64,000 bases of DNA, taken from positions 62,001 to 126,000 of the forward strand of contig NZ_VWWV01000006.1 of NCBI RefSeq assembly GCF_011752815.1, in the 5' to 3' direction. The notes under the pieces were generated by a model. That model was given only the letters and a program-made list of their open reading frames with translations, was not told the DNA's origin and searched no databases. The position numbers and the translations under genes were made by a program. This DNA comes from Enterobacter sp. Cy-643. GTDB taxonomy: Bacteria; Pseudomonadota; Gammaproteobacteria; Enterobacterales; Enterobacteriaceae. Positions 43,621 to 51,564 of the stretch are shown in pieces (position 1 is the first letter of the stretch; every line of letters starts with the position of its first letter).

Positions 43621-44784
43621 ATGAATAACTTCAATCTTCATACCCCAACCCGCATCCTGTTTGGTAAAGGCTCCCTGGCAGAACTGCGTGACCAGATCCC
43701 AGCGGACGCTCGCGTACTGATTACCTACGGCGGCGGCAGCGTGATTAAAACTGGCGTACTGGGCCAGGTTAAAGACGCGCTGAAAGGCCTCGACGTGCTG
43801 GAGTTTGGCGGGATCGAACCTAACCCGTCTTACGAAACGCTGATGAAAGCCGTAGATATCGCACGTAAAGAAAACGTGACGTTCCTGCTGGCAGTCGGCG
43901 GCGGCTCCGTACTCGACGGCACTAAATTTATCGCCGCTGCAGCCCACTATCCGCAGGATATCGATCCATGGAACATTCTGTTGACCCGCGGTAACGACGT
44001 GAAAAGCGCGATCCCAATGGGTTCCGTGCTGACGCTGCCTGCAACCGGCTCCGAGTCTAACAAAGGCGCAGTGGTTTCCCGCCGCTCTACCGGCGACAAA
44101 CAGGCGTTCATGTCTGATTTCGTGCAGCCTGTCTTTGCGGTTCTGGACCCGGTTTACACCTACACCCTGCCGCCTAAACAGGTTGCTAACGGCGTGGTGG
44201 ATGCCTTTGTTCACACCATCGAGCAGTACCTGACTTACCCGGTTAACGCCAAAGTCCAGGATCGTTTTGCTGAAGGCATTCTGCTGACGCTTATCGAAGA
44301 TGGCCCGAAAGCGCTGAAAGATCCTGAAAACTATGACGTGCGTGCGAACGTGATGTGGGCTGCAACAATGGCGCTGAATGGCCTGATCGGCGCTGGCGTG
44401 CCGCAGGACTGGGCTACCCATATGCTGGGCCACGAACTGACCGCGATGCACGGTCTGGATCATGCTCAAACGCTGGCGGTGGTTCTGCCTTCTCTGATGA
44501 ATGAAAAGCGTAACGAGAAGCACGCCAAACTGCTGCAATACGCAGAACGCGTCTGGAACATCACCTCCGGCAGCGAAGAAGAGCGTATTGATGCGGCTAT
44601 CGAAGCAACCCGTAATTTCTTCGAGAAAATGGGCACCGCGACCCGCCTGTCCGCCTACGGCCTGGACGGCAGTTCCATCCCTGCTCTGCTGGTGAAACTG
44701 GAAGAAAAAGGCATGACTAAGCTGGGCGAGCATCAGGACATTACGCTGGACGTTAGCCGCCGCATTTACGAAGCCGCGCGCTAA
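43621..44784 (+). CDS. yqhD: NADPH-dependent aldehyde/alcohol reductase YqhD
   Basis: Iron-type alcohol dehydrogenase fold, reduces toxic aldehydes such as acrolein, malondialdehyde, glycolaldehyde and furfural. 387 residues, as in E. coli. NADPH-binding LLAVGGGSVLDGTKFIA and metal ligands around D194 and H198 (VVDAFVHTIEQY) plus H267 and H281 (HMLGHELTAMHGLDHAQ) are conserved. The ATG at 43621 gives the known N-terminus. Codon use is highly biased, hinting at strong expression. Followed by an intergenic region full of hairpins and dkgA. Confidence 0.97.
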   Translation: MNNFNLHTPTRILFGKGSLAELRDQIPADARVLITYGGGSVIKTGVLGQVKDALKGLDVLEFGGIEPNPSYETLMKAVDIARKENVTFLLAVGGGSVLDGTKFIAAAAHYPQDIDPWNILLTRGNDVKSAIPMGSVLTLPATGSESNKGAVVSRRSTGDKQAFMSDFVQPVFAVLDPVYTYTLPPKQVANGVVDAFVHTIEQYLTYPVNAKVQDRFAEGILLTLIEDGPKALKDPENYDVRANVMWAATMALNGLIGAGVPQDWATHMLGHELTAMHGLDHAQTLAVVLPSLMNEKRNEKHAKLLQYAERVWNITSGSEEERIDAAIEATRNFFEKMGTATRLSAYGLDGSSIPALLVKLEEKGMTKLGEHQDITLDVSRRIYEAAR

Positions 44785-44842
44785 GAGAATCCAGGTTAGC
44801 GCTTTGACTGCCTGAGTTTCGACTAGACTTAATACAAAACTT

Positions 44843-45028
44843 ACACCGGGCTTGCCCGGTGTTTCAGATTTCTGCCAAACCTATGGCGAGCGGAGAAATA
44901 TCAGAAGGCTCGTTAAAAAAAACTGGAAAATCAATTCATTGATTTTCAGCTGATAATCACAAAGAGGGAAAAATCACGCTTTTTCCCTCTTTGTCAGCAA
45001 CCTCAAACACCGGGCTTGCCCGGTGTTT
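44843..45028. repeat. Duplicated hairpins between yqhD and dkgA
   Basis: ACACCGGGC-TT-GCCCGGTGT occurs at 44843-44862 and, extended to AAACACCGGGC-TT-GCCCGGTGTTT, at 45005-45028. Between them lie GGAAAATCAAT/ATTGATTTTC (about 44925-44948) and a perfect 14-bp stem CAAAGAGGGAAAAA/TTTTTCCCTCTTTG (44960-44973, 44980-44993). The region probably contains one or more terminators and separates dkgA transcription from yqhD. Confidence 0.75.
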
Positions 45029-45051
45029 TTCGCACTATTAAGGAGATACGC

Positions 45052-45879
45052 ATGACTCATCCAACCTTAATTAAACTCCAGGATGGCAACGTGATGCCGC
45101 AGCTTGGGCTCGGCGTCTGGCAGGCCAGCAACGACCAGGTCAGGACAGCCATTGAGAAAGCGCTGGAAGTGGGATATCGCTCCATTGACACCGCCGCCGC
45201 CTACAAAAACGAGGATGGCGTAGGCGCCGCGCTGAGAAGTGCAGGCATTGCTCGCGATGACCTGTTTATTACCACCAAGCTCTGGAACAGCGACCAGCAG
45301 CGTCCTCGCCAGGCGCTGGAAGATAGCCTTAAGAAACTGCAGCTCGATTATGTCGATCTTTATCTGCTGCACTGGCCGGTGCCGAGTAAAGATCACTATC
45401 TCGAAGCCTGGAAAGGGCTGATTGAGCTGCAAAAAGAGGGGCTGGCGAAGAGTATCGGGGTGTGTAACTTCAATATTAATCACCTCCAGCGGCTGATCGA
45501 CGAAACCGGCGTTAGCCCGGTTATCAACCAGATTGAGCTGCACCCTCTGCTGCAACAGCGCCAGCTTCACGCCTGGAATGCGACCCACAAAATCCAGACG
45601 GAGTCCTGGAGCCCGCTGGCTCAGGGCGGTGAAGGCGTGTTTGATCAGAAAATCATTCGTGATTTAGCCGACAAATACGGCAAAACCCCGGCTCAGGTGG
45701 TGATTCGCTGGCACCTCGATAGCGGACTGGTGGTTATCCCTAAATCGGTCACGCCTGCCCGTATTGCCGAAAACTTTGACGTGTTCGACTTCCGACTGGA
45801 CAAAGAAGAGCTGGCTGAAATTGCGAAGCTCGACAGCGGCAAACGCCTTGGGCCCGACCCGGACGTGTTTGTCGGCTAA
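45052..45879 (+). CDS. dkgA: 2,5-diketo-D-gluconate reductase A / methylglyoxal reductase
   Basis: NADPH-dependent aldo-keto reductase (AKR5C) that reduces 2,5-diketogluconate, methylglyoxal and related aldehydes. 275 residues, as in E. coli YqhE. Catalytic residues fall in RSIDTAAAYKNEDGVG (Asp, Tyr), FITTKLWN (Lys) and YLLHWPVP (His). ATG at 45052 has AGGAG. In E. coli it is co-regulated with yqhD by YqhC; here the hairpin-rich region between them may decouple expression. A terminator follows. Confidence 0.96.
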   Translation: MTHPTLIKLQDGNVMPQLGLGVWQASNDQVRTAIEKALEVGYRSIDTAAAYKNEDGVGAALRSAGIARDDLFITTKLWNSDQQRPRQALEDSLKKLQLDYVDLYLLHWPVPSKDHYLEAWKGLIELQKEGLAKSIGVCNFNINHLQRLIDETGVSPVINQIELHPLLQQRQLHAWNATHKIQTESWSPLAQGGEGVFDQKIIRDLADKYGKTPAQVVIRWHLDSGLVVIPKSVTPARIAENFDVFDFRLDKEELAEIAKLDSGKRLGPDPDVFVG

Positions 45880-45902
45880 GTCCGGCTTCTCTTTTCGTCC
45901 CT

Positions 45903-45940
45903 AAAACCACCTTCGCCTTCACCGGCCGGGTGGTTTTTTT
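45903..45940 (+). terminator. Terminator after dkgA
   Basis: Stem AAAACCACC/GGTGGTTTT with a long loop that contains a small inner CCGGCCGG palindrome, followed by TTTTTTT. Intrinsic terminator. Confidence 0.85.
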
Positions 45941-46105
45941 ATTTCCTGCACAACCCCTGCCCCAGCGGTTTCTACGTGTAGCACGTCAGTGTTCCAGGCG
46001 AGTGAATTTTCACGGCGTTCATTATTTGTTCTTTTAGCCGTAATCAAAAAGTCACACAACACCACGATAAATAGGGCCAGCTTCGCTAACTCATTTGGAA
46101 TGGTC

Positions 46106-46948
46106 ATGAACAGATCCCTTGCCGTTGTTACCAACTCAGACCTGGAGTCTCTGCCGCAGTTTGCGCCAGTCCCAGGACGAAAAGTACTGAGCGTTAAGAG
46201 CCTGAGTAAGGCCTATAACTCACACCAGACCGTGCTGCACGACATTAACTTCGACCTGCACGCGGGTGAGTTAGTTGGCGTCATTGGCCGTTCAGGCGCG
46301 GGCAAATCCACGCTGCTGCATATTCTCAACGGTACGCATTCTGCCACGTCGGGCGAGATCCTCAGCTTTCCGGAAGTCGGGATGCCGCACGATGTGTCTA
46401 AACTCAGCGGTCGCGCCCTGAACCAGTGGCGCACCGAATGCGGCATGATTTTCCAGGATTTCTGCCTCGTGCCCAGACTGGACGTGCTGACTAACGTGCT
46501 TCTTGGCCGCCTGAGCCAGACCTCCACGCTGAAATCCCTGTTTAAAGTTTTCCCTGAGGCAGACCGCGCCCGCGCCATTTCCCTGCTGGAGTGGATGAAC
46601 ATGCTGCCCCACGCCCTGCAGCGCGCCGAGAATCTTTCCGGCGGCCAGATGCAGCGCGTGGCGATTTGTCGCGCGCTGATGCAGAACCCAAGCATTCTGC
46701 TGGCCGACGAGCCGGTCGCGTCCCTCGATCCGAAAAATACCCAGCGCATCATGAAAGTGCTGCGTGAAGTGTGTGAGCAAGGCATCAGCGTGATGGTGAA
46801 CCTGCATTCCATCGAGCTGGTGAAGGAGTACTGCACCCGCGTTATCGGGGTTGCAAAAGGAAATATCGTGTTTGACGGTCATCCGTCGATGTTAACGGAC
46901 GACGTGCTGCATCTCTTGTACGGCGATGAAATCAATCAAGTGCATTAA
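46106..46948 (+). CDS. phnC: Phosphonate-type ABC transporter ATP-binding protein
   Basis: A 280-residue ABC ATPase of the PhnC class. Walker [10 protein letters not shown] (about 65-73 after a 45-residue N-terminal part), Q-loop [22 protein letters not shown] typical of PhnC, signature [15 protein letters not shown] and Walker [15 protein letters not shown] are all intact. It starts a run of four genes with the same architecture as phnC-phnD-phnE-phnE. The exact substrate (phosphonate, phosphite or a phosphate ester) cannot be told from sequence. ATG at 46106 chosen; 46100 is an alternative. Confidence 0.88.
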   Translation: MNRSLAVVTNSDLESLPQFAPVPGRKVLSVKSLSKAYNSHQTVLHDINFDLHAGELVGVIGRSGAGKSTLLHILNGTHSATSGEILSFPEVGMPHDVSKLSGRALNQWRTECGMIFQDFCLVPRLDVLTNVLLGRLSQTSTLKSLFKVFPEADRARAISLLEWMNMLPHALQRAENLSGGQMQRVAICRALMQNPSILLADEPVASLDPKNTQRIMKVLREVCEQGISVMVNLHSIELVKEYCTRVIGVAKGNIVFDGHPSMLTDDVLHLLYGDEINQVH

Positions 46949-46983
46949 TTCTCTCTCCAATTGATACAACACAGGCAATGATA

Positions 46984-47925
46984 ATGAAAAAGCAACTGAC
47001 TGGCGCATTACGTTTATCTGCACTGATTACTGGCCTTGTGATTGCAGGCCACGCTATGGCTGCCGACCAGCCGCGCGAACTGAACCTCGGGATCCTCGGC
47101 GGGCAGAATGCGACCCAGCAAATTGGTGATAACCAGTGTGTGAAGCAGTTCATGGATAAAGAACTGAATGTCGACACTAAATTGCGTAACTCTTCTGACT
47201 ACTCTGGCGTAATTCAGGGCCTGATCGGCGGTAAAGTCGATCTGGTGCTGAGCATGTCTCCTTCTTCCTATGCTTCGGTGTACATGAACGACCCGAAAGC
47301 AGTGGATATCGTTGGTATCGCGGTTGACGATAAAGACCAGTCCCGCGGCTACCATTCCGTGGTGATCGTGAAAGCCGACAGCCCGTACAAAACCATCGAA
47401 GACCTGAAAGGCAAATCCTTCGGATTCGCGGATCCGGACTCCACTTCTGGCTATCTGATCCCTAACCACGAGTTCAAACAGAAACTCGGCGGCACCGCGG
47501 ACAACAAATACAACAACTTCTTCTCCAGCGTCACCTTCTCCGGTGGCCACGAGCAGGACATCCTGGGCGTGCTGAACGGCCAGTTTGCTGGCGCAGTGAC
47601 CTGGGCTTCAATGGTTGGCGACTATAACGACGGCTACACCGCCGGGGCGTTTAACCGCCTGATCCGTATGGATCACCCTGACCTGATGAAGCAGATCCGC
47701 ATCATCTGGACTTCCCCGCTGATCCCTAACGGCCCGATCCTGGTCAGCAACAAGCTGCCAGCTGACTTCAAGGCCAAAGTGGTGGATGCAGTGAAGAAGC
47801 TTGATAAAGAAGATCACGGCTGCTTCGTGAAGGCAATGGGCGGCACCCAGCACATTGGCCCGGCATCTGTGGCTGACTTCCAGCAGATCATCGACATGAA
47901 GCGTGAGCTGGTTAGCGCCCGCTAA
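46984..47925 (+). CDS. phnD: Phosphonate-type periplasmic binding protein
   Basis: A 313-residue periplasmic substrate-binding protein of the PhnD family. Signal peptide ends in GHAMA|ADQPRELNLG at about residue 27. The binding-site region contains NSSDYSGVIQGLIGGKVDLVLSMSPSSYA and the loop ADPDSTSGYLIPNHEF, typical of phosphonate/phosphite-binding PhnD. It follows phnC by 35 bases. Start at 46984 has the better Shine-Dalgarno spacing than the ATG at 46978. A terminator-like hairpin follows, so this gene is probably expressed above the permease genes. Confidence 0.9.
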   Translation: MKKQLTGALRLSALITGLVIAGHAMAADQPRELNLGILGGQNATQQIGDNQCVKQFMDKELNVDTKLRNSSDYSGVIQGLIGGKVDLVLSMSPSSYASVYMNDPKAVDIVGIAVDDKDQSRGYHSVVIVKADSPYKTIEDLKGKSFGFADPDSTSGYLIPNHEFKQKLGGTADNKYNNFFSSVTFSGGHEQDILGVLNGQFAGAVTWASMVGDYNDGYTAGAFNRLIRMDHPDLMKQIRIIWTSPLIPNGPILVSNKLPADFKAKVVDAVKKLDKEDHGCFVKAMGGTQHIGPASVADFQQIIDMKRELVSAR

Positions 47926-47948
47926 TTGATGCCCACCGCATAAAAATC

Positions 47949-47980
47949 GCACCCCGGCGGCCTGCCTGGGTGCTTTTTTA
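47949..47980 (+). terminator. Attenuator-like hairpin between phnD and phnE
   Basis: GCACCC/GGGTGC stem around a 13-base loop followed by TTTTTTA, 23 bases after the phnD stop but inside the transporter operon. It fits partial termination that favours the binding protein over the permeases. Confidence 0.7.
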
Positions 47981-48026
47981 TCAGAACGGGGCAACCCGTC
48001 ACCGGAAACAAACCGGATAATAAGTG

Positions 48027-48896
48027 ATGATGTTGAATACGGAATTTGAGCGTTACTACCACCAGGTCAGAATGCGCCAGAAGCGCGATACCCTGATTTG
48101 GTCCCTACTGCTGGTAGGTCTGTATCTTACCGCCGGTCATATCGCTGAGTTCAGCCTGACCACCATCTGGCAATCGCTGCCCAACTTCTTCGACTACATG
48201 TTCGAAACCCTGCCGACGCTGCACCTTCCGGTTCTGCTGGCCGACGTCCACACCAAAGGCTCGCTCGCCTATTGGGGATACCGTCTGCCTATTCAGTTGC
48301 CGCTGATTTGGGAAACGCTGCAGCTGGCGCTGGCTTCGACACTGATTTCGACCTGTATTGCCGCCGTGCTGGCGTTTCTCGCCGCCGGCAATACCTGGAC
48401 GCCGCCCGCCGTGCGCTTCGGCGTTCGCGCGTCGGTCGCCTTCCTGAGAACCATGCCGGAGCTGGCGTGGGCGGTCATGTTCGTGATGGCCTTTGGCATC
48501 GGCGCCATTCCGGGGTTTCTGGCGCTGGCCCTGCACACCGTTGGCAGCCTGACCAAGCTGTTTTATGAAGCCATCGAAAGCGCGTCCGACAAACCTGTGC
48601 GCGGCCTGGTGGCCTGCGGTGCCACGCCAATTCAGCGCGTGCGCTTCGCTCTGTGGCCGCAGGTGAAACCGATCTTCCTGTCCTACAGCTTTATGCGTTT
48701 TGAAATTAACTTCCGCTCCTCCACCATTCTCGGCCTCGTTGGCGCGGGAGGGATCGGTCAGGAACTGATGACCAACATTAAACTCGATCGCTACGATCAG
48801 GTCAGTATCACGCTGCTGCTGATTATCGTGGTGGTTTCCATCCTCGATGTCCTGTCCGGCAGGCTGCGCCGCTGGGTTCTGGAGGGGAAAAAATGA
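48027..48896 (+). CDS. phnE: Phosphonate-type ABC permease (first)
   Basis: A 289-residue inner-membrane permease of the PhnE family with about six hydrophobic helices. The ABC-permease EAA-type loop is seen in VRGLVACGATPIQRVRFALWPQVKP. C-terminal family features include FRSSTILGLVGAGGIGQELM. Consecutive GTG, ATG and ATG codons at 48024, 48027 and 48030 make the start uncertain; 48027 has the best spacing. Its stop overlaps the next permease start in ATGA, so the two are made in equal amounts and probably form a heterodimer. Confidence 0.88.
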   Translation: MMLNTEFERYYHQVRMRQKRDTLIWSLLLVGLYLTAGHIAEFSLTTIWQSLPNFFDYMFETLPTLHLPVLLADVHTKGSLAYWGYRLPIQLPLIWETLQLALASTLISTCIAAVLAFLAAGNTWTPPAVRFGVRASVAFLRTMPELAWAVMFVMAFGIGAIPGFLALALHTVGSLTKLFYEAIESASDKPVRGLVACGATPIQRVRFALWPQVKPIFLSYSFMRFEINFRSSTILGLVGAGGIGQELMTNIKLDRYDQVSITLLLIIVVVSILDVLSGRLRRWVLEGKK

Positions 48897-49774
48897 GCAT
48901 TTCACAGGCAACACCGGATATCGCTAAAAGCCGCGAGCAGCACCGCGAACTTTACCGGATGCAGGGGCGTTATCTGCGCCACATTGGGCTTCTTGCCGCC
49001 GCCATCCTCGGTTACTACGTGTGGTTCTTCTTCACTTTTGGCATCGACTCCGGGCAAATCCTGACCGGCATCGCTCAGCTCGGGCGCTATTTCCTGCGCA
49101 TGTTTGTCTGGCATGACTTTGTTAACTGGCCGTTCGCCTATTACTTCTCGCAAATCGCCATTACGCTCGCCATTGTTTTTGCCGGGACGCTGACCGCCAC
49201 GGTGCTGGCGCTGCTGCTGTCGTTCTTTGCCGCCCGTAATATCATGCAGGGCCCGGTGGCAAGAGTCATTGCACTGCTGGTACGCCGCCTGTTTGATCTG
49301 CTGCGCGGCGTGGATATGGCGATTTGGGGGCTAATATTTGTGCGCGCCGTGGGGCTTGGCCCGCTGGCGGGCGTGCTGGCAATCATCATGCAGGATACCG
49401 GCCTGCTGGGCAGGCTGTATGCCGAGGGCCACGAAGCCGTAGAACGCTCTCCGAGTCGGGGATTAACCGCCGTGGGTGCCGCGGGGATTCAGAAGCACCG
49501 CTTCGGGATCTTCACTCAGTCATTCCCGGCATTTCTCTCCCTCAGTCTGTATCAGATTGAGTCCAATACCCGTTCAGCGGCGGTGCTGGGCTTTGTCGGC
49601 GCGGGCGGCGTCGGCCTGGTTTACGCCGAGAACATGCGGCTGTGGAACTGGGACGTGGTGATGTTTATCACCCTGATTCTGGTCTGCGTGGTGATGGCGA
49701 TGGACGCTATTTCCGCCTGGCTGCGCCGCCGTTATATCACCGGCAAGCCGGTGCCGCTGTATTCTCCGCAATAA
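48893..49774 (+). CDS. phnE: Phosphonate-type ABC permease (second)
   Basis: A 293-residue permease, paralogue of the preceding one. Six hydrophobic segments, the EAA-like loop SRGLTAVGAAGIQKHRFGIFTQ and the family end TRSAAVLGFVGAGGVGLVY are recognisable. It begins inside the stop of the first permease. Two distinct PhnE subunits in tandem are a common arrangement in PhnCDEE-type importers. A stem of the terminator at 49783 follows, and a HAD phosphatase converges from the right. Confidence 0.88.
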   Translation: MSISQATPDIAKSREQHRELYRMQGRYLRHIGLLAAAILGYYVWFFFTFGIDSGQILTGIAQLGRYFLRMFVWHDFVNWPFAYYFSQIAITLAIVFAGTLTATVLALLLSFFAARNIMQGPVARVIALLVRRLFDLLRGVDMAIWGLIFVRAVGLGPLAGVLAIIMQDTGLLGRLYAEGHEAVERSPSRGLTAVGAAGIQKHRFGIFTQSFPAFLSLSLYQIESNTRSAAVLGFVGAGGVGLVYAENMRLWNWDVVMFITLILVCVVMAMDAISAWLRRRYITGKPVPLYSPQ

Positions 49775-49782
49775 TGTCTGAA

Positions 49783-49807
49783 CGGGGCACGGCTTCGCCA
49801 TGCCCCG
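49783..49807. terminator. Hairpin between phnE and HAD phosphatase
   Basis: CGGGGCA-C-GGC pairs with GCC-A-TGCCCCG (one mismatch) around TTC, 8 bases after the phnE stop and just before the converging gene's stop. Probably a shared terminator. Confidence 0.6.
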
Positions 49808-49813
49808 GTTTCG

Positions 49814-50476
49814 CTACAAAGACCAGCTCAGCGTTTGCCAGCCGTAGCGTGCACCCTGTGCCGCAAGTTTCTGGCAAGGATTTACCATCAGCACTTTATC
49901 GGCCTCAAGGCAAAGCGGTAAGTCATTGATAGAGTCGGTATAAAACGTGAGTTCCCCACAGTACTCCGGGTTCACCTCCAGCCACTCTTTAAGACGGGTA
50001 ATTTTGCCGGCCTGATAACTCGGCACGCCGCTTATCACGCTGGTCCAGGCATTATTGCCGGTCACCAGGTCGATACCGATGGCGTGTTCAATACCCAGCC
50101 GTGGCGCGATGGCCTTGACCAGCAGACTAACTGACGCGGAGATAATCATCATCTGCTGACCCTGGGCGTTCAGCTGCTCAATCAGGCGCTGAGCTTCCGG
50201 GTAAACCTGAGGCAGAACATCGGTTTCTACGCAGCGGGCCACCAGCGTATCGACATCGGCAATTGTCATGCCGGCCAGCGGAGCCAGCGTGACGCTAACA
50301 TATTCGTGAATATTCATTTCGCCACGCTGGTAATCGAGCATCAGCTTGTGCTCTTTGGCCAGATAATCAGGGTCTTTTATCAGCCCTTCGCGGGAAAGGA
50401 AGCGGCTCCAGAGCGTGCTGCAATCGGCGTCAATCAGGGTGTGGTCGAGGTCAAAAACGTACAGCGGGTTAGACAT
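49814..50476 (-). CDS. HAD-IB family phosphatase (SerB-like)
   Basis: A 220-residue haloacid dehalogenase-superfamily hydrolase of subfamily IB. Motif I is FDLDHTLIDADCS with the nucleophile Asp at residue 9-10, motif II IISASVSLL (about 111-119), motif III lysine in YQAGKITRLKEW, and motif IV YTDSINDLPL. These fit phosphoserine phosphatase relatives, but the cap domain differs from SerB and the substrate is unknown. It lies tail to tail with the phosphonate-type transporter; a link to phosphorus salvage is suggestive only. ATG at 50476 has GAGA at 7 bases. Confidence 0.82.
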   Translation of the reverse strand: MSNPLYVFDLDHTLIDADCSTLWSRFLSREGLIKDPDYLAKEHKLMLDYQRGEMNIHEYVSVTLAPLAGMTIADVDTLVARCVETDVLPQVYPEAQRLIEQLNAQGQQMMIISASVSLLVKAIAPRLGIEHAIGIDLVTGNNAWTSVISGVPSYQAGKITRLKEWLEVNPEYCGELTFYTDSINDLPLCLEADKVLMVNPCQKLAAQGARYGWQTLSWSL

Positions 50477-50593
50477 GTTCATTTCTCATTTCAGCAAAGA
50501 GGCCGCCGGGCAGCTTAGCACCAGACCCGGCGGACAGGGATTCCCACTTCTCTTTGTCGCAGAAAAAAATGACAGCGGCATGAAAGCACGCCG

Positions 50594-51367
50594 TTACTTC
50601 ACATGCGGCTTCCTCTTTCCTGCTGCTGCCGGACGGTGATGCGACGCAAGCGGAGTGTGCCTGGTCAGTGCCGGGCGGTGATGCGACGCAAGCGGAGTGT
50701 GCCTGGTCAGTGCCGGGCGGGCGTGGCGAGCATGCCTGCGGGCCTCACGCATCTCTTCCAGGGTCGGGGCAGGCACCAGGCATTCACGTCTGCCGCCAAT
50801 CAGGTGCTTTTTCCCCATCGCCTCCAGCGCCTCGCGAATCAACGCCCAGTTAGCCGGGTCGTGATAGCGCAGCAGGGCTTTATGGAGGCGGCGCTGGCGG
50901 TCGCCGCGAGGCACAACGATATCCTCACTTTTGTCGTTCACCTTGCTCAGCGGATTTTTGCCCGTGTAATACATGGTGGTGGAGTTAGCCAGCGGTGACG
51001 GATAGAAGTTCTGGACCTGATCGAGGCGGAACCGATGCTGTTTCAGCCACAGCGCGAGATTCACCATGTCCTCATCACGCGTCCCAGGGTGCGCGGAGAT
51101 AAAGTATGGGATCAGATACTGCTCTTTGCCAGCCTGCTTCGAGTAGGTGTCAAACAGCTCTTTAAAGCGGTGATAGCTGCCCATTCCCGGCTTCATCATC
51201 TTCGACAGCGGCCCTGCTTCAGTATGCTCTGGGGCAATTTTCAGATAACCGCCCACGTGGTGAGTGGCCAGCTCTTTGATGTAGCGCGGATCGGCAACCG
51301 CCAGATCGTAACGCACGCCGGAGGCGATTAAGATCTTTTTCACCCCCTTAAGATCGCGGGCGCGCCG
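50594..51367 (-). pseudogene. ygiQ: 3'-terminal remnant of radical-SAM gene ygiQ
   Basis: The last about 258 codons of YgiQ (739 residues in E. coli). The remnant starts abruptly at [20 protein letters not shown] and continues with family segments [33 protein letters not shown] and [19 protein letters not shown]. The first about 470 codons, including the radical-SAM cysteine motif, are missing: upstream sequence is not ygiQ but a short unrelated stretch and then a REP doublet and ftsP. Position next to ftsP is that of E. coli ygiQ. An intact frame extends upstream to 51511 through the REP sequence, but its product cannot be a functional YgiQ. The tail carries a tandem 42-bp duplication. Confidence 0.85.
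50634..50717. repeat. Tandem 42-bp duplication in ygiQ remnant
   Basis: Two adjacent copies of a 42-base unit (50634-50675 and 50676-50717), each encoding the 14-residue segment [14 protein letters not shown] near the C-terminus of the ygiQ remnant. The repeat keeps the frame. Confidence 0.9.
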
Positions 51368-51448
51368 ACTTGCAGCGCAGCATATACAAATGGCGGCGGT
51401 TATACGCCGATTAGCAGTAATTTTTGAAGGGTTATTCAGTGTTTTATG

Positions 51449-51560
51449 CCCCTCCCCCCGGCCCTCTCCCCAAAGGGGCGAGGGGGAAAAAGACTCTGCG
51501 TAGAGTGCCATGCTGTCCCCTCTCCTTTGTAGGGAGAGGTTTAGGGTGAGGGTGAGGGTA
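51449..51560. repeat. REP-type palindrome doublet at ygiQ deletion junction
   Basis: One copy at 51449-51487 and an inverted copy at 51515-51560 with about 28 bases between; the right arm has a doubled GGGTGAGGGTGAGGG end. Same family as the doublets at 12954 and 26093. It sits between the ftsP stop and the truncated 5' end of ygiQ. Confidence 0.8.
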
Positions 51561-51564
51561 AAAA

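Noticed and set aside
43600..44733. 377-residue frame on the minus strand opposite yqhD
   Set aside because: Shadow of the highly biased codon use of yqhD; no family features.
48105..48914. 269-residue minus-strand frame opposite the first phosphonate-type permease
   Set aside because: Rich in His, Gln and Arg as expected for the antisense of a membrane gene; no start signal or homology.
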